A stretch of DNA of 64,000 nt, from positions 3,908,501 to 3,972,500 of the forward strand of contig NZ_CP030032.1 in NCBI RefSeq assembly GCF_003258315.1. Reading direction: 5' to 3'. The position numbers and the translations under genes were made by a program. This document shows positions 28,165 through 37,133 of this stretch, one piece after another. Source of the DNA: Bradymonas sediminis. Lineage in GTDB: Bacteria > Myxococcota_A > Bradymonadia > Bradymonadales > Bradymonadaceae. A model generated the notes under the pieces. The model was not told the origin of the DNA. It saw nothing but the letters and a program-made list of their open reading frames with translations, and did not search any database. How positions within the stretch are numbered: position 1 is the stretch's first letter; the number at the start of each line of letters is the position of its first letter.

Positions 28165-29378
28165 GGTTGGACCTCGCGGAGCATCGACATAAAGTCCGCC
28201 ACGAAATCACTGGTATCATTGGGGTTTACGAGCGCCGGAGGGTCATATTGACGCGCGATAAGCGGCAGCGTTTGATGACGAAAACCCTCGACGCTTCGGT
28301 CATTGAGGTTGAGATGAGTAATCTCGAGGGCCTCGGGGAAGCCATCGGCCTGCAAGGCGTAGCCGCGGTTTTGACGGGTCATAAAAACCCGCGAGTTGCG
28401 GACTTCCTGGACCGGTTGATTCGGGCCTCGGTGCCCGTTGGCCAACGGCGCGTGCTCTGCGCCGAAGGCGCGCCCCACAAGTTGAAAGCCCATCGAAACC
28501 GCCAGCGTCGGCGCGACTTCGGCCGCCTCGCGCAGCATGGCGAGGTCGACGTCCGCGCGCTCCGGGCTCCCCGGACCGCTGGACAAGACAATCCCAGCGG
28601 GCGCCAACGCCTTGATATCGGCGAGGCTTGAGGTCGCCGGCGCCAGGGTGAGGCGCACGCCGTAGGCGCTCAGGCGGCGCATGATGCGAAAGCTCGCGCC
28701 GAAGTCGACCACCACGATATGGGGCGACGCGTCGGCGGGATCTTTGGGCGCCTCATAGGGCATATATTCGATGCGCGCGTAGCCGAGATCTTCGTGCCCG
28801 TCGGGCAGTTTATTGGCGTGCACGCGCACCGAGGTCGGCTGGCGCACTCCGTGCTCGGAGAAGTCGCGCGCGCGAAAGTCGGGGTGCTCGGCGAGTTGCT
28901 CGACCCAGCGGGGCGCGTCAGCGGCGGTCTGGCCGCTGACAATGGCGGCCTTCATCTCGCCGTGGTCGCGCAGATAGCGGGTGAGCGCGCGGGTGTCGAC
29001 GTCGCGGATGGCCACCAGGCCGTGGGCGCGCAGCCAGTCTGGGAGGCTCGAATCCGCGCGATGATTGCTCGGTTTCTCGGTGATGCTGCGCACGATCAAG
29101 CCGGCCGCGGCGACGCCCGCAGACTCCATATCCTGGGCGTTCACGCCGTAATTGCCGATATGGGGCGCGCTCAAGCAGAGCAGGTGCCCGGCGCTGGCGG
29201 GGTCGCTTAAAAGCTCCTGATAACCCGTTAAGCTCGTATTAAAAACAGCCTGGCCGATGGCGACGCCGGGGGCGCCGGCCGCGTGTCCTTCAAAGCAGCG
29301 ACCGTCTTCGAGGACGAGAATCGCCGGCTCATTGGGGGAGAATTCACGCGTTGCGGAGGCAGCTTTTTGGGTTTCCAT
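28161..29378 (-). CDS. carA: CarA-like carbamoyl-phosphate synthase small subunit lacking the glutaminase triad
   Basis: Full-length homologue (405 residues) of the glutamine amidotransferase subunit of carbamoyl-phosphate synthase. The N-terminal CPSase small-chain domain is well kept (VFNTSLTGYQELLSDPA, PHIGNYGVN, DVDTRALTRYLRDHG). The class I amidotransferase domain folds in register but the catalytic residues are gone. The nucleophile motif GICLGHQ reads AVSMGFQ (Ser295), and the His/Glu of HPE read DPP (Asp379, Pro381). The 84-residue spacing equals that of E. coli Cys269-His353. It therefore cannot hydrolyse glutamine in the known way; ammonia use or a regulatory role is inferred. No carB lies in the window. 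Start ATG 29378 (GTG 29381 adjacent). It is translationally coupled to the downstream transporter. Confidence 0.85.
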   Translation of the reverse strand: METQKAASATREFSPNEPAILVLEDGRCFEGHAAGAPGVAIGQAVFNTSLTGYQELLSDPASAGHLLCLSAPHIGNYGVNAQDMESAGVAAAGLIVRSITEKPSNHRADSSLPDWLRAHGLVAIRDVDTRALTRYLRDHGEMKAAIVSGQTAADAPRWVEQLAEHPDFRARDFSEHGVRQPTSVRVHANKLPDGHEDLGYARIEYMPYEAPKDPADASPHIVVVDFGASFRIMRRLSAYGVRLTLAPATSSLADIKALAPAGIVLSSGPGSPERADVDLAMLREAAEVAPTLAVSMGFQLVGRAFGAEHAPLANGHRGPNQPVQEVRNSRVFMTRQNRGYALQADGFPEALEITHLNLNDRSVEGFRHQTLPLIARQYDPPALVNPNDTSDFVADFMSMLREVQP

Positions 29379-29473
29379 CACGTTTTATACCAGGCTTCCA
29401 AAAGAGAGACGGGAGTGCGGCGAATGAGGCGGGGATTATCATGCATGCTCGAGGCGCGCGGACCCACGCCTGC

Positions 29474-30439
29474 TCAGTGAATCATTTGCCCGATGCGGTT
29501 CCATCGGTAGGACTCCTCGCCGATCGACCACCAAATAAACAGCGCGCGCCCCTTTACATTCTGCAGCGGCACTTGCCCCCAACAACGCCCGTCGGAGGAA
29601 TTGTCGCGATTGTCGCCCATCGTAAAGATATGGCCGGGCTTGACCGTAATCGGCCCGAAATTCTCGTCGGCGCCCGAATATTGCACGGTGTAGGTGTGCC
29701 CGTTGAGACGCTTGGTCTCAACGATCTGATGCGGGTAGAGGAAATTGCCGGTGGCGACCTTTCGCAGCCCAAGGCTCTCGACGGGTTTATCGTTGATGAG
29801 GATCTGGTTGTCGCGCAACTCGACCTTGTCGCCGGCGACGCCGATGACGCGTTTAATGAAGTCGCGGTCCTCGTCCAGGGTGCTCATCTCGATGCATTGG
29901 CGGTGCGACGCGGGTTGCTTGAGCAGATATTCACGCGCCTCTTTGCTGGGGAATTTGAAGACCACGACCTCGCCGCGCTCCACGTCGCTAAACTCGACCA
30001 TATAGGATTGGGTGAAGGGAACGCGCAGCCCGTAGACAAATTTATTCACGAAAAGATGGTCCCCGACCAGCAGGGTCGGGACCATGCTCTTGCTCGGGAT
30101 CTTAAACGCTTCGATGACGAACGCGCGCAGCGTCAGCGCGAAGAGCACGGCCAGGCCGATGCTCTCGGCGTATTCGCGGAAGACGCTCTTTTGCTTGCCC
30201 TCGAGGTGCTCGTCAAACCAGGGGGTCAGGGTTTCGATATGCTGGTTGAGCGTCGCGATATCCTCGGCGCCGATATCGACCGACTCGATGAGCTGGCGCA
30301 GCTCATTAAGGTGCGCCTGGCCGCGATTGCGCACCTCATCGGCCAGACCCAGCGTGCGATCCAGGCGAGTCTGGTTATGACGGACGAACTCCCGCGCGGG
30401 GCGCAGGTCGTTCGTATCTATATTTTCCGATGTGCTCAC
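29474..30439 (-). CDS. lepB: Signal peptidase I
   Basis: Membrane serine protease that removes signal peptides from exported proteins. Of 321 residues, the first 85 are an unusual soluble helical N-terminal extension with no motif. A single anchor (SIGLAVLFALTLRAFVIEAF) follows. Catalytic Ser118 is in PSKSMVPT and the general-base Lys196 in DFIKRVIG. Box E GDNRDNSSDGRCWGQV is near the end. GTG 30439 is preferred because GAGG lies 6 nt upstream; TTG 30463 would add eight residues. It follows lepA by about 100 nt, the classic lepA-lepB order. The many lipoproteins and secreted proteins nearby need export, though lipoproteins use signal peptidase II. Confidence 0.95.
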   Translation of the reverse strand: MSTSENIDTNDLRPAREFVRHNQTRLDRTLGLADEVRNRGQAHLNELRQLIESVDIGAEDIATLNQHIETLTPWFDEHLEGKQKSVFREYAESIGLAVLFALTLRAFVIEAFKIPSKSMVPTLLVGDHLFVNKFVYGLRVPFTQSYMVEFSDVERGEVVVFKFPSKEAREYLLKQPASHRQCIEMSTLDEDRDFIKRVIGVAGDKVELRDNQILINDKPVESLGLRKVATGNFLYPHQIVETKRLNGHTYTVQYSGADENFGPITVKPGHIFTMGDNRDNSSDGRCWGQVPLQNVKGRALFIWWSIGEESYRWNRIGQMIH

Positions 30440-30538
30440 TTCAGGCCTCGTCGCGCCGTCCAACCCTACTGCAATGATGCCACAAAAATCGTATCGCTCG
30501 CGTTTCCCCAGACGCCGAAGCGTCTCGGGAGCCGCGCT

Positions 30539-32356
30539 TTATTCTTCGTCGATGCTCAGCACCGCAAGGAAGGCTTCCTGTGGGATCTCCACGCTGCCGA
30601 CCATCTTCATGCGCTTTTTGCCCTCTTTCTGGCGCTCAAGCAATTTGCGCTTTCGGCTGATATCGCCGCCATAGCATTTGGCGGTGACGTTCTTGCGCAA
30701 CGCGCGGATCGTCTCACGCGCGACCACGCGGCTGCCGATAGCGGCCTGGATCGGGATCTCGAAGAGCTGCTGGTGAATGACCTTCTTGAGCTTCTTGGTC
30801 AGCGATTTTCCGCGCTCAAACGCGAAGTCGCGGTGGACGATGACGCTGAGCGCGTCGACCACGTCTTTATTGACCAGCACGTCGAGCTTGACCAGGTCGC
30901 CGCGGCGATAGTCGATGACCTCATAGTCCAGGCTAGCATAGCCACGCGAGCAGGATTTCAGGCGGTCATAGAAATTATACATGACCTCGTTCATCGGGAT
31001 CTCGTAGGTCAAGATGATCCGATTCTCGCCGGCGTAGCGCATGTCAACCTGGGTGCCGCGGCGCTCTTCGCACAATTTCAGCACCGGCCCGATATGCTCC
31101 GGCGGCACGTGGATCGTGGCGCTGAGATACGGCTCCTCAATGAAGTCGATATATTGCGCGTCAGGCAAATCACAGGGGTTCTCAACCTCCAAGGTTTCGC
31201 CGTCCTCGGTGTGCACCCGGTAGATGACCGACGGGGCGGTGGTGATGAGGTCCAGGCCGTATTCGCGCTCCAGGCGCTCCTGGATGATCTCCATATGCAG
31301 CAGGCCCAAGAAGCCGCAGCGATACCCGAAGCCCAGCGCCTGGCTGGTCTCGGGCTCGTGGGTGATGCTGGAGTCGTTGAGCGTGAGCTTTTCGAGCGCG
31401 TCTTTGAGCGCGGTATAATCCGAGGAATCGACCGGGTAGAACCCGCAGAAGACCATCGGCATGACGTCTTTGAAGCCGGGCAGCGGCTCGGCGGCCTCTT
31501 TTTTATATTCGGTGATGGTGTCGCCGACTTTGGCGTCGCCGATGTCTTTGATCATCGTGATCACGAACCCGACCTCGCCGGGCCCAAGGCGGTCGACCGC
31601 CACCGGGGCTGGCGTGTAGGTGCCGAGCGCGTCGATCTCACCGCGGGCGCCGCTGGCCATCCACTTGATCTGCTGGCCCTTTCGCAGCTCACCCTCGACC
31701 ACCCGCACCAGGTTGATCACGCCGCGGTACGTGTCGAACCAACTGTCGAAGACCAGGGCCTTAAGCGGCGCGTCGACGTCGCCCACCGGCGGCGGCACCT
31801 GCTTAACGATCGCCTCGAGGATCTCGTGGATGCCGATGCCGTTCTTGGCGCTGGCGCAGACCGCGTCGGTGGCGTCCAGCCCGATGGTGTCCTCGATATC
31901 GGCTTTGACCCGTGGGATATCGGCCGCCGGCAGGTCGATTTTATTGAGGACCGGGATGATCTCCAGGTCGGCGTCCAACGCCAGGTACACGTTGGCCACG
32001 GTCTGGGCCTCGACGCCCTGAGAGGCGTCGACCACGAGGATCGCGCCCTCACACGCCTGCAGGCTGCGCGAGACCTCGTAGGTGAAGTCGACATGCCCCG
32101 GGGTGTCGATCAGGTTGAGCAGGTAGGTCTCGCCGTCGTCGGCCTCGTATTCCAGACGCACCGACTGCGCCTTAATGGTAATCCCGCGCTCGCGCTCGAG
32201 ATCCATGGAGTCCAGATATTGCTCTTTTTTGTCGCGCGAGGCGATCGCGCGCGTTTCGTCGAGGATGCGATCGGCCAGGGTCGATTTGCCGTGGTCGATA
32301 TGTGCGATAATCGAGAAATTACGAATTTTGCTCTGGTCAATCTTGCGTTTGGCCAT
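30539..32356 (-). CDS. lepA: Elongation factor 4 (back-translocase LepA)
   Basis: Ribosome-binding GTPase that can back-translocate stalled ribosomes. The 605 residues show the G1 loop HIDHGKST (about 19-26), G2 region [11 protein letters not shown]3 DTPGHVDF, and G4 NKID, followed by domains II, III and V and the LepA-specific C-terminal domain ([38 protein letters not shown]). The length is typical. ATG 32356 ([20 protein letters not shown]) is the family start. It heads the lepA-lepB-carA-transporter string on the minus strand. A large open frame on the opposite strand is only a mirror of its codon bias. Confidence 0.97.
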   Translation of the reverse strand: MAKRKIDQSKIRNFSIIAHIDHGKSTLADRILDETRAIASRDKKEQYLDSMDLERERGITIKAQSVRLEYEADDGETYLLNLIDTPGHVDFTYEVSRSLQACEGAILVVDASQGVEAQTVANVYLALDADLEIIPVLNKIDLPAADIPRVKADIEDTIGLDATDAVCASAKNGIGIHEILEAIVKQVPPPVGDVDAPLKALVFDSWFDTYRGVINLVRVVEGELRKGQQIKWMASGARGEIDALGTYTPAPVAVDRLGPGEVGFVITMIKDIGDAKVGDTITEYKKEAAEPLPGFKDVMPMVFCGFYPVDSSDYTALKDALEKLTLNDSSITHEPETSQALGFGYRCGFLGLLHMEIIQERLEREYGLDLITTAPSVIYRVHTEDGETLEVENPCDLPDAQYIDFIEEPYLSATIHVPPEHIGPVLKLCEERRGTQVDMRYAGENRIILTYEIPMNEVMYNFYDRLKSCSRGYASLDYEVIDYRRGDLVKLDVLVNKDVVDALSVIVHRDFAFERGKSLTKKLKKVIHQQLFEIPIQAAIGSRVVARETIRALRKNVTAKCYGGDISRKRKLLERQKEGKKRMKMVGSVEIPQEAFLAVLSIDEE

Positions 32357-32697
32357 GCTTGAAGTTGTCCGTCACTAAATACGCTCCCTAAAGGATGCGC
32401 GATGGGGGTTGCCTGGAACCTGAGAATACGCGCGAGGCACGCTTATTTCCCCGTCGAGGCTTATATTTATTGAGACTTATATCTTATGGATGCTCTTTTT
32501 TTTGCGAGATGCGGCTGTATGCAGCCCGACATCGGCGCCGGCTCGACTGCTGGGGCTCCCGAACACAACGATTCGAGTGGATTTTTTATGCCTAATTCAG
32601 CGCGAACTCGGCCGCGCGCCTACATAACCCGATGCGCCAGCCGAGGTCAAATAGTCAGCGAGATCTCCCCAGGTATATGGCGGACAAAAAGACGCAC
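32357..32697. other. Intergenic region upstream of lepA
   Basis: About 340 bases between the zinc-ribbon protein stop and the lepA start. There are T-rich runs (CTCTTTTTTTTGCG near 32500 and GGATTTTTTATGCC near 32580). No hairpin immediately precedes them, so I do not call a terminator. It presumably carries the lepA operon promoter. Confidence 0.35.
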
Positions 32698-33000
32698 TCA
32701 GGAGGGAATCTCCTCGGCGTTGCGGATGACCTCTTCCCACTCGCCGGGCTCCAACTCGACCCACTTATCCTGGCCGATATCCCATTTGAGCCGCGCCTGA
32801 CACCCCTGGCATTGCCGGTACATCCAGGCCGCCGGGACCTTTTCGCCGTCCACCACCAGCGTGGCGGTGCGCATATCGACCGGGCGGATGCGGTCACCGC
32901 CGCACTCCGGGCAATTGGGGTGACTCAAGACCTGGCGCATCATCAGCCCGATCAAGACCATCCACACTATAAATATCGCTACCGAGACGAAAAGAATCAT
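32698..33000 (-). CDS. Small membrane-anchored zinc-ribbon protein
   Basis: Unrecognised 100-residue protein. The N-terminal helix (MILFVSVAIFIVWMVLIGLMM) is a membrane anchor or uncleaved signal. The rest holds two CxxC knuckles, CPECGG (about 30) and CQGC (about 65), that would bind one zinc in a ribbon fold, followed by a Trp/Glu-rich tail (WVELEPGEWEEVI). ATG 33000 is chosen over two GTG codons just upstream because AGGG then lies 8 nt before it. The gene is isolated, upstream of lepA on the same strand, and its function cannot be inferred. Confidence 0.75.
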   Translation of the reverse strand: MILFVSVAIFIVWMVLIGLMMRQVLSHPNCPECGGDRIRPVDMRTATLVVDGEKVPAAWMYRQCQGCQARLKWDIGQDKWVELEPGEWEEVIRNAEEIPS

Positions 33001-33157
33001 ATGCACCACCCTGCTTTCGCATCTGCAAGTTTATCCGCGACGCTCTCAACGTCTATCCTAGTGCAATCCCTGCGGCGATGAAATAGCACGCTTTCGCAGC
33101 CCTTGTTCAAAGATGCTCACCGATGAATGGGAGGACAACGCGGGAGGGTGGGGCCCA

Positions 33158-33240
33158 GGTCGCGTTTTTGGCGTTCATGGGTGGGGTTGGGTGGGGTCGT
33201 GGTCGCGTTTTGGGCGTGCATGGGTTGGGTCACGTCGCGT
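33158..33240. repeat. Two tandem 43-bp repeats
   Basis: Units start with GGTCGCGTTTT at 33158 and 33201 and share GGCGTKCATGGGT. They lie directly beside the palindromic element copy at 33242. The surrounding 33001-33307 contains no gene. Confidence 0.65.
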
Positions 33241-33241
33241 C

Positions 33242-33298
33242 CCGCGGGCTCCCTACGCTTCGCTCCGGTCACCGCGCGGCTAGGAGCCCCCGGGGAGG
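33242..33298. repeat. Short (internally deleted) copy of the palindromic intergenic element
   Basis: Bases 33242-33282 are identical to 35146-35186 (41 nt, containing CTCCCTACGCTTCGCTCCGG). They are joined at CTA to AGGAGCCCCCGGGGAG, which forms the far end of the longer copy at 35385-35400. It therefore looks like the long element with about 200 bases removed between GCGGCTA and GCCGCTA. Confidence 0.8.
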
Positions 33299-33307
33299 GA
33301 GAGGCGT

Positions 33308-35107
33308 CTAAAACGTAAGCATGCGCCGGGCCGTCGGCTCGCACCGAGTGGGCCACAGCGGGTCGCCCGTCATTCGTTTCGCTCCCCAGCACCAGACATC
33401 GCCACCCTCGGTTAGAACGCAGGCATCAGACAGGGTCACCCAATCCTCGGGCACACCTACGATCGCTGGTTGAATATCATAACGATGGTCCGCAATTCCC
33501 CGCTCTGGCGCCTGCTGGCCAAGTCCACAACCTGAATTATCCCCCCAGCATCGAATCTCGCGCTCGGGCGTTGCGCCGCAAAAACCATGCCCATTCTTAT
33601 AGATATCTACCATGGGGACTTCCCACGCCGTTCGTTGAGGGGTGTCGTGATTCGTTGGGGGCGACTCGATCGGCTGCCCACGCTGCCCGGCATAATTTTG
33701 TCCCCAGCACCAAACCTGCTGCTCCTGGGCGTCAACGCTACACAGCGTCGTACCACCACCCACATCATAGAGAGACGCCAGCGCGATAAACGCGCCTGGG
33801 GCGCTAATCTCCACGAGGTTATCTTGATCAACCCGCTCGCCATTGCCTAGTTGACCGGCCTCACCCGCCCCCATGCACCGCCAGATCTGCGTTTTGTGCT
33901 CTTGCACACACAGGGACGCGCCGGTCATTAGGAGTTCACTAAAGGGGCCCTCCTCCATCAGCACCGGTTCGTATGAGTGCGTTTCGTAGAGGTCGAGGCC
34001 GCGACGTATCCAATTACCGCTGATCAACAGATCGCCCCAACAATAGAGCGCGCCCTCTAGCGTAAGCCCACAGGTTGAGTAGGTCCCTACTCTGAGCGCC
34101 TTAAAACGCAGCTCGGCGTCGACCATCGTTGGACTTTCAAGAACGTGCGTGTCGAAATCGACCCCGATTCTTCCAAAATAGTTATCCCCCCAACAATACG
34201 CCCGGTTTTCGGTTGATAGCGCGCAGGAGAAATTCCCAACACCAGCCGGTCCCCCATACACCGATTTGAAGCGCATCTCATCATCGACCTCGAGCTGCGT
34301 AAATTCAGGCATCAAAATACCATCATTATTTTCCTCGCCGGCATATCGATCCATTGTATAGATCTTGCCTTCGGTCGAGATCAGATAACAACCGTTTAAG
34401 CATTCCAAAGTCTTGAACTTCAACTCGACACGGAACTCCGCTCGCCCCTCCAGTTCACCTACCCGCGCCAGAACCCCAACCTCGCCGCGTTCGATGCCGG
34501 CGAGATTTCCATCATCATCAATCGTCGCAATTTCAGCGGCATCGCTTTGCCACTCGACCGGCAGATTCAGGTTCTCAATTTCGGTATCATCGCTGCGATA
34601 TGCCTTAAGCCCAAGCGCTACGCTCTGGCCCACACCAACCTCGCGTTGTTCCGGGATGATCTCGATACGATCGATCGAGCTGATCGGGAGCACCTGCACT
34701 GCGACGGACGCCCGCGCATCGCCACTGCTGGCGACCAGCGTTGTTTGGCCGGCCTCCCGCGCGCTGACGAGCCCCGATGCATCCACAGTCGCAATTTGAG
34801 TGTCTTCGATCTGCCACGACACCGTCGCATTTTCGAGTTGAAGACCCTCCGGATTATAGGCCCGAAATCCCACCTGGACGGATTGGGTCTCGACCGCCTC
34901 CACTGGATCTGGCGAGAGAATTAGCTGAGCAACACGCGTCGCGTCATCGGTGTCGGCTGTGCTCTCGTTTGAGTCGAAACCTATGTCGTGAGCAGTCGCA
35001 TCAGGTGCCGATATATTTTCACGAGTATCGGAGGAGCAAGCCCCCAGGAGGATCAAAAGCAAGCCAAACGATGAAATAAAACAGGAAAAATAACGTGTAC
35101 GCATCAT
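33308..35107 (-). CDS. RCC1/Big2 lipoprotein, diverged paralogue
   Basis: Predicted lipoprotein of 599 residues, the most divergent of five RCC1 proteins here. Signal peptide II with lipobox LLGACSS, an acidic linker to about residue 60, then two Big2/Ig-like domains (about 60-150 and 150-235; each with a D/E-x-x-I-A-T-V/I-D motif). A seven-bladed RCC1 propeller follows. Its first blade is degenerate (TEGKIYTMD in place of the usual CWG); the others show patterns such as FSCALSTENRAYCWGDN. It lacks the C-(S/A)-(L/I)-Y-E-D-x-E-P start of the other four. AAAGG upstream supports ATG 35107. It is flanked by 41-bp direct repeats. A surface ligand-binding role is inferred from fold only. Confidence 0.85.
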   Translation of the reverse strand: MMRTRYFSCFISSFGLLLILLGACSSDTRENISAPDATAHDIGFDSNESTADTDDATRVAQLILSPDPVEAVETQSVQVGFRAYNPEGLQLENATVSWQIEDTQIATVDASGLVSAREAGQTTLVASSGDARASVAVQVLPISSIDRIEIIPEQREVGVGQSVALGLKAYRSDDTEIENLNLPVEWQSDAAEIATIDDDGNLAGIERGEVGVLARVGELEGRAEFRVELKFKTLECLNGCYLISTEGKIYTMDRYAGEENNDGILMPEFTQLEVDDEMRFKSVYGGPAGVGNFSCALSTENRAYCWGDNYFGRIGVDFDTHVLESPTMVDAELRFKALRVGTYSTCGLTLEGALYCWGDLLISGNWIRRGLDLYETHSYEPVLMEEGPFSELLMTGASLCVQEHKTQIWRCMGAGEAGQLGNGERVDQDNLVEISAPGAFIALASLYDVGGGTTLCSVDAQEQQVWCWGQNYAGQRGQPIESPPTNHDTPQRTAWEVPMVDIYKNGHGFCGATPEREIRCWGDNSGCGLGQQAPERGIADHRYDIQPAIVGVPEDWVTLSDACVLTEGGDVWCWGAKRMTGDPLWPTRCEPTARRMLTF

Positions 35108-35145
35108 TTGATACCTTTGATTTAAACACAATTTAGCCCGCCCCG

Positions 35146-35400
35146 CCGCGGGCTCCCTACGCTTCGCTCCGGTCACCGCGCGGCTACAAGGCCCATGCTA
35201 CGCATGGTGGAGAGGCGTTCGGTCAACGGAGGTGAATACATGGAACAAAACACCGACCACACGACGCCTCACCCACGGACGAAGCGAAGCGGAGTCCGGC
35301 TTTGTAGTCGGGGGTGAGCCCTCGAGAGAAAAGAAGCCCCCGGACGCCACAAAATAATCCAACTCCACGAGCTCTCGCGCCGCTAGGAGCCCCCGGGGAG
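35146..35400. repeat. Long copy of the palindromic intergenic element
   Basis: The left part 35146-35186 equals 33242-33282, and the right end at 35385-35400 equals the end of the 33-kb copy. The interior has inverted arms (GGCTACAAGG near 35181 against CTTTGTAG near 35302). Each arm carries its own small hairpin: CCATGC-TAC-GCATGG near 35192, and CGGAC...GTCCG near 35276. The layout resembles the element at 51898-52231. No coding potential is convincing. Confidence 0.7.
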
Positions 35401-35515
35401 ACGCCACGGACCCGAACCAGGCTCCATCATCGCGACGCCGCGCGCCACGGAACCGAACCACGCGCCATCATTGCGACGACACGCGCCCGATACCCGAACC
35501 GCGCCCCATCATCGC
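35400..35515. repeat. Three tandem repeats of 34-41 bp
   Basis: Units at 35400-35433, 35434-35474 and 35475-35515, each starting GACG and containing CCGAACC...CCATCAT. They fill the space between the palindromic element and the 3' end of the sodium symporter gene. Confidence 0.8.
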
Positions 35516-35518
35516 CCG

Positions 35519-36898
35519 TTAAATCCACTCCAGGGTGTGCAAGAGGATCAAGATGATGGCGACCGGCGCCACAAAACGCATCAAAAAGATCCACACCGCG
35601 AAGCCGGTGCGGCCGAGGCCGTCGTCCTTGAGCTCGCCCCACAGCTGCTTTGCGTCCACCGCCCAGCCAGCGTAGATCGCCACGCCCAGCCCGTTGAGCA
35701 CCAGCGCCCAGTTACTGATAAAATAGTCGAGGGTGTCGAAGATGGTCAGCGGCCCCTTGCCGGGCACGGGTATCTTGAAATCCGCCAGGATATTGGTGGA
35801 CATCACGCTGAGCAAACCGATGGCAAAGATCGTCCCGCCGAAAAAAAGCGTCGCTTTTTTGCGGTCGATGCCGCGCTCGTCGACAAAATACGCCACGGCG
35901 ACCTCGAGGATGGAGATGCCCGAGGTCAGCGCGGCGAAGCCGAGCAAGAGGAAAAAGAGAGCCGCCCAGAGGCTTCCCATCGGCAGGCTCGCGAAGAGCG
36001 ACGGCAGGGTCACGAAGACCAGGCCCGGCCCGGTGCCGGGCTCCTGGCCGGCGCTAAAGACGATGCCGAAGATGGTCACGCCGGCGATGAGCGCGATGGC
36101 GGTGTCCAGCAGGGCGATCATCATGCCGGACTTGAAGATGCTGCTCTCTTTTTTGAGGTAGCTGCCGTAGACGATCATCACGCCCATGCCCAGGCTCAGC
36201 GTGAAGAACGAGTGGCCCACCGCCTCCAAGATCGCGCCCGCGCTGAGCTTGGAGAAGTCCGGGTAGAACATAAAGTTCAGGGCCTGACCCGCGCCGTCGG
36301 TGGTCAGCGAATACCCCAGCAGCGTGAGCAGCAGCACCGCAAAGATCGGCATCAAAACCTTGGCGGCGCGCTCAATGCCGCCGGAGACCCCGCCGATGAC
36401 CACCCCGATACACGCCCCCATAAAGATCGTGTGGAAGGCCAGCGTCTGGTAGGGGTCGGCGATAAATTCACCAAACGCCTCGCCCGAGTTCGCCGCGCTC
36501 TCCGGGCTAAATGCGCCGCTGACCGCCTTGACCAGGTACCCCAGGGTCCAGCCGCCCACGACGCTATAAAAGCTCAGCAGCAAGACGGCGGTGACGATGC
36601 TCATCCAGCCGAAGAAACCCCACCATTTGCCGCCTCGCGCGGCGCTGGCCAGCGAGCTAAACGCGCCCACCGGCTCCTTTTTGCTCAGCCGGCCCAGCGT
36701 CATCTCGGCGAAGAGCAGCGGCAAGCCCACCAGGGCGATGCACACCAGGTACACCAACACGAACGCCCCGCCCCCGTGCTCGCCGGTGATATATGGGAAT
36801 TTCCACACATTCCCCAGCCCCACGGCCGAGCCGACCGCGGCCAGAATGAAGCCAAAGGAACCGCTCCAGGTCTCGCGCTTTTTTCCTGCTGCGCCCAT
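35519..36898 (-). CDS. Neurotransmitter:sodium symporter family transporter
   Basis: Na+-coupled transporter of the LeuT/MhsT fold, 459 residues and about eleven or twelve membrane helices. TM1 carries the unwound ion/substrate site FILAAVGSAVGLGNVWKFPYI (about 17-36; GSAVGLGNVWRFP is the family hallmark). TM2/3 and TM6-TM8 patterns follow (SFYSVVGGWTLGYL, LSLGMGVMIVYGSYL, LLGFAALTSGISILE). Bacterial members import hydrophobic amino acids; the substrate is not predictable here. AAGGA 7 nt upstream supports ATG 36898, and TTG lies just before it. It is embedded between RCC1 lipoprotein genes on the same strand, which may be incidental. Confidence 0.93.
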   Translation of the reverse strand: MGAAGKKRETWSGSFGFILAAVGSAVGLGNVWKFPYITGEHGGGAFVLVYLVCIALVGLPLLFAEMTLGRLSKKEPVGAFSSLASAARGGKWWGFFGWMSIVTAVLLLSFYSVVGGWTLGYLVKAVSGAFSPESAANSGEAFGEFIADPYQTLAFHTIFMGACIGVVIGGVSGGIERAAKVLMPIFAVLLLTLLGYSLTTDGAGQALNFMFYPDFSKLSAGAILEAVGHSFFTLSLGMGVMIVYGSYLKKESSIFKSGMMIALLDTAIALIAGVTIFGIVFSAGQEPGTGPGLVFVTLPSLFASLPMGSLWAALFFLLLGFAALTSGISILEVAVAYFVDERGIDRKKATLFFGGTIFAIGLLSVMSTNILADFKIPVPGKGPLTIFDTLDYFISNWALVLNGLGVAIYAGWAVDAKQLWGELKDDGLGRTGFAVWIFLMRFVAPVAIILILLHTLEWI

Positions 36899-37133
36899 CA
36901 ATAATCCTTATACAAATAGATACTATTTTCGCCCCGAACACCCTGCGTCACCTCATGGGCGCGCAGAATTGACCGGGACGTGCGTTCTTATTGCCGGTTC
37001 ATCGGCAATCATTTGGATGGCAGAAGCATACGTGCTTGGCGGGCGCGCGACAACGCTGCCTCGCAAATATCAGTGTCGGGCGAGTTGCACGCCGAGACCT
37101 GGCGGCATCGGAGTCGCTGGTGCGCGGCTCGCC

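Noticed and set aside
29351-32362. A 1003-codon open frame on the plus strand opposite lepA and lepB
   Set aside because: It lies entirely antisense to two certain genes and has no recognisable domain; GC-rich codon bias opens the antisense frame.
33308-35107. Pseudogene status for the diverged RCC1 gene
   Set aside because: The frame is intact with signal peptide and six recognisable blades; divergence alone does not indicate decay.
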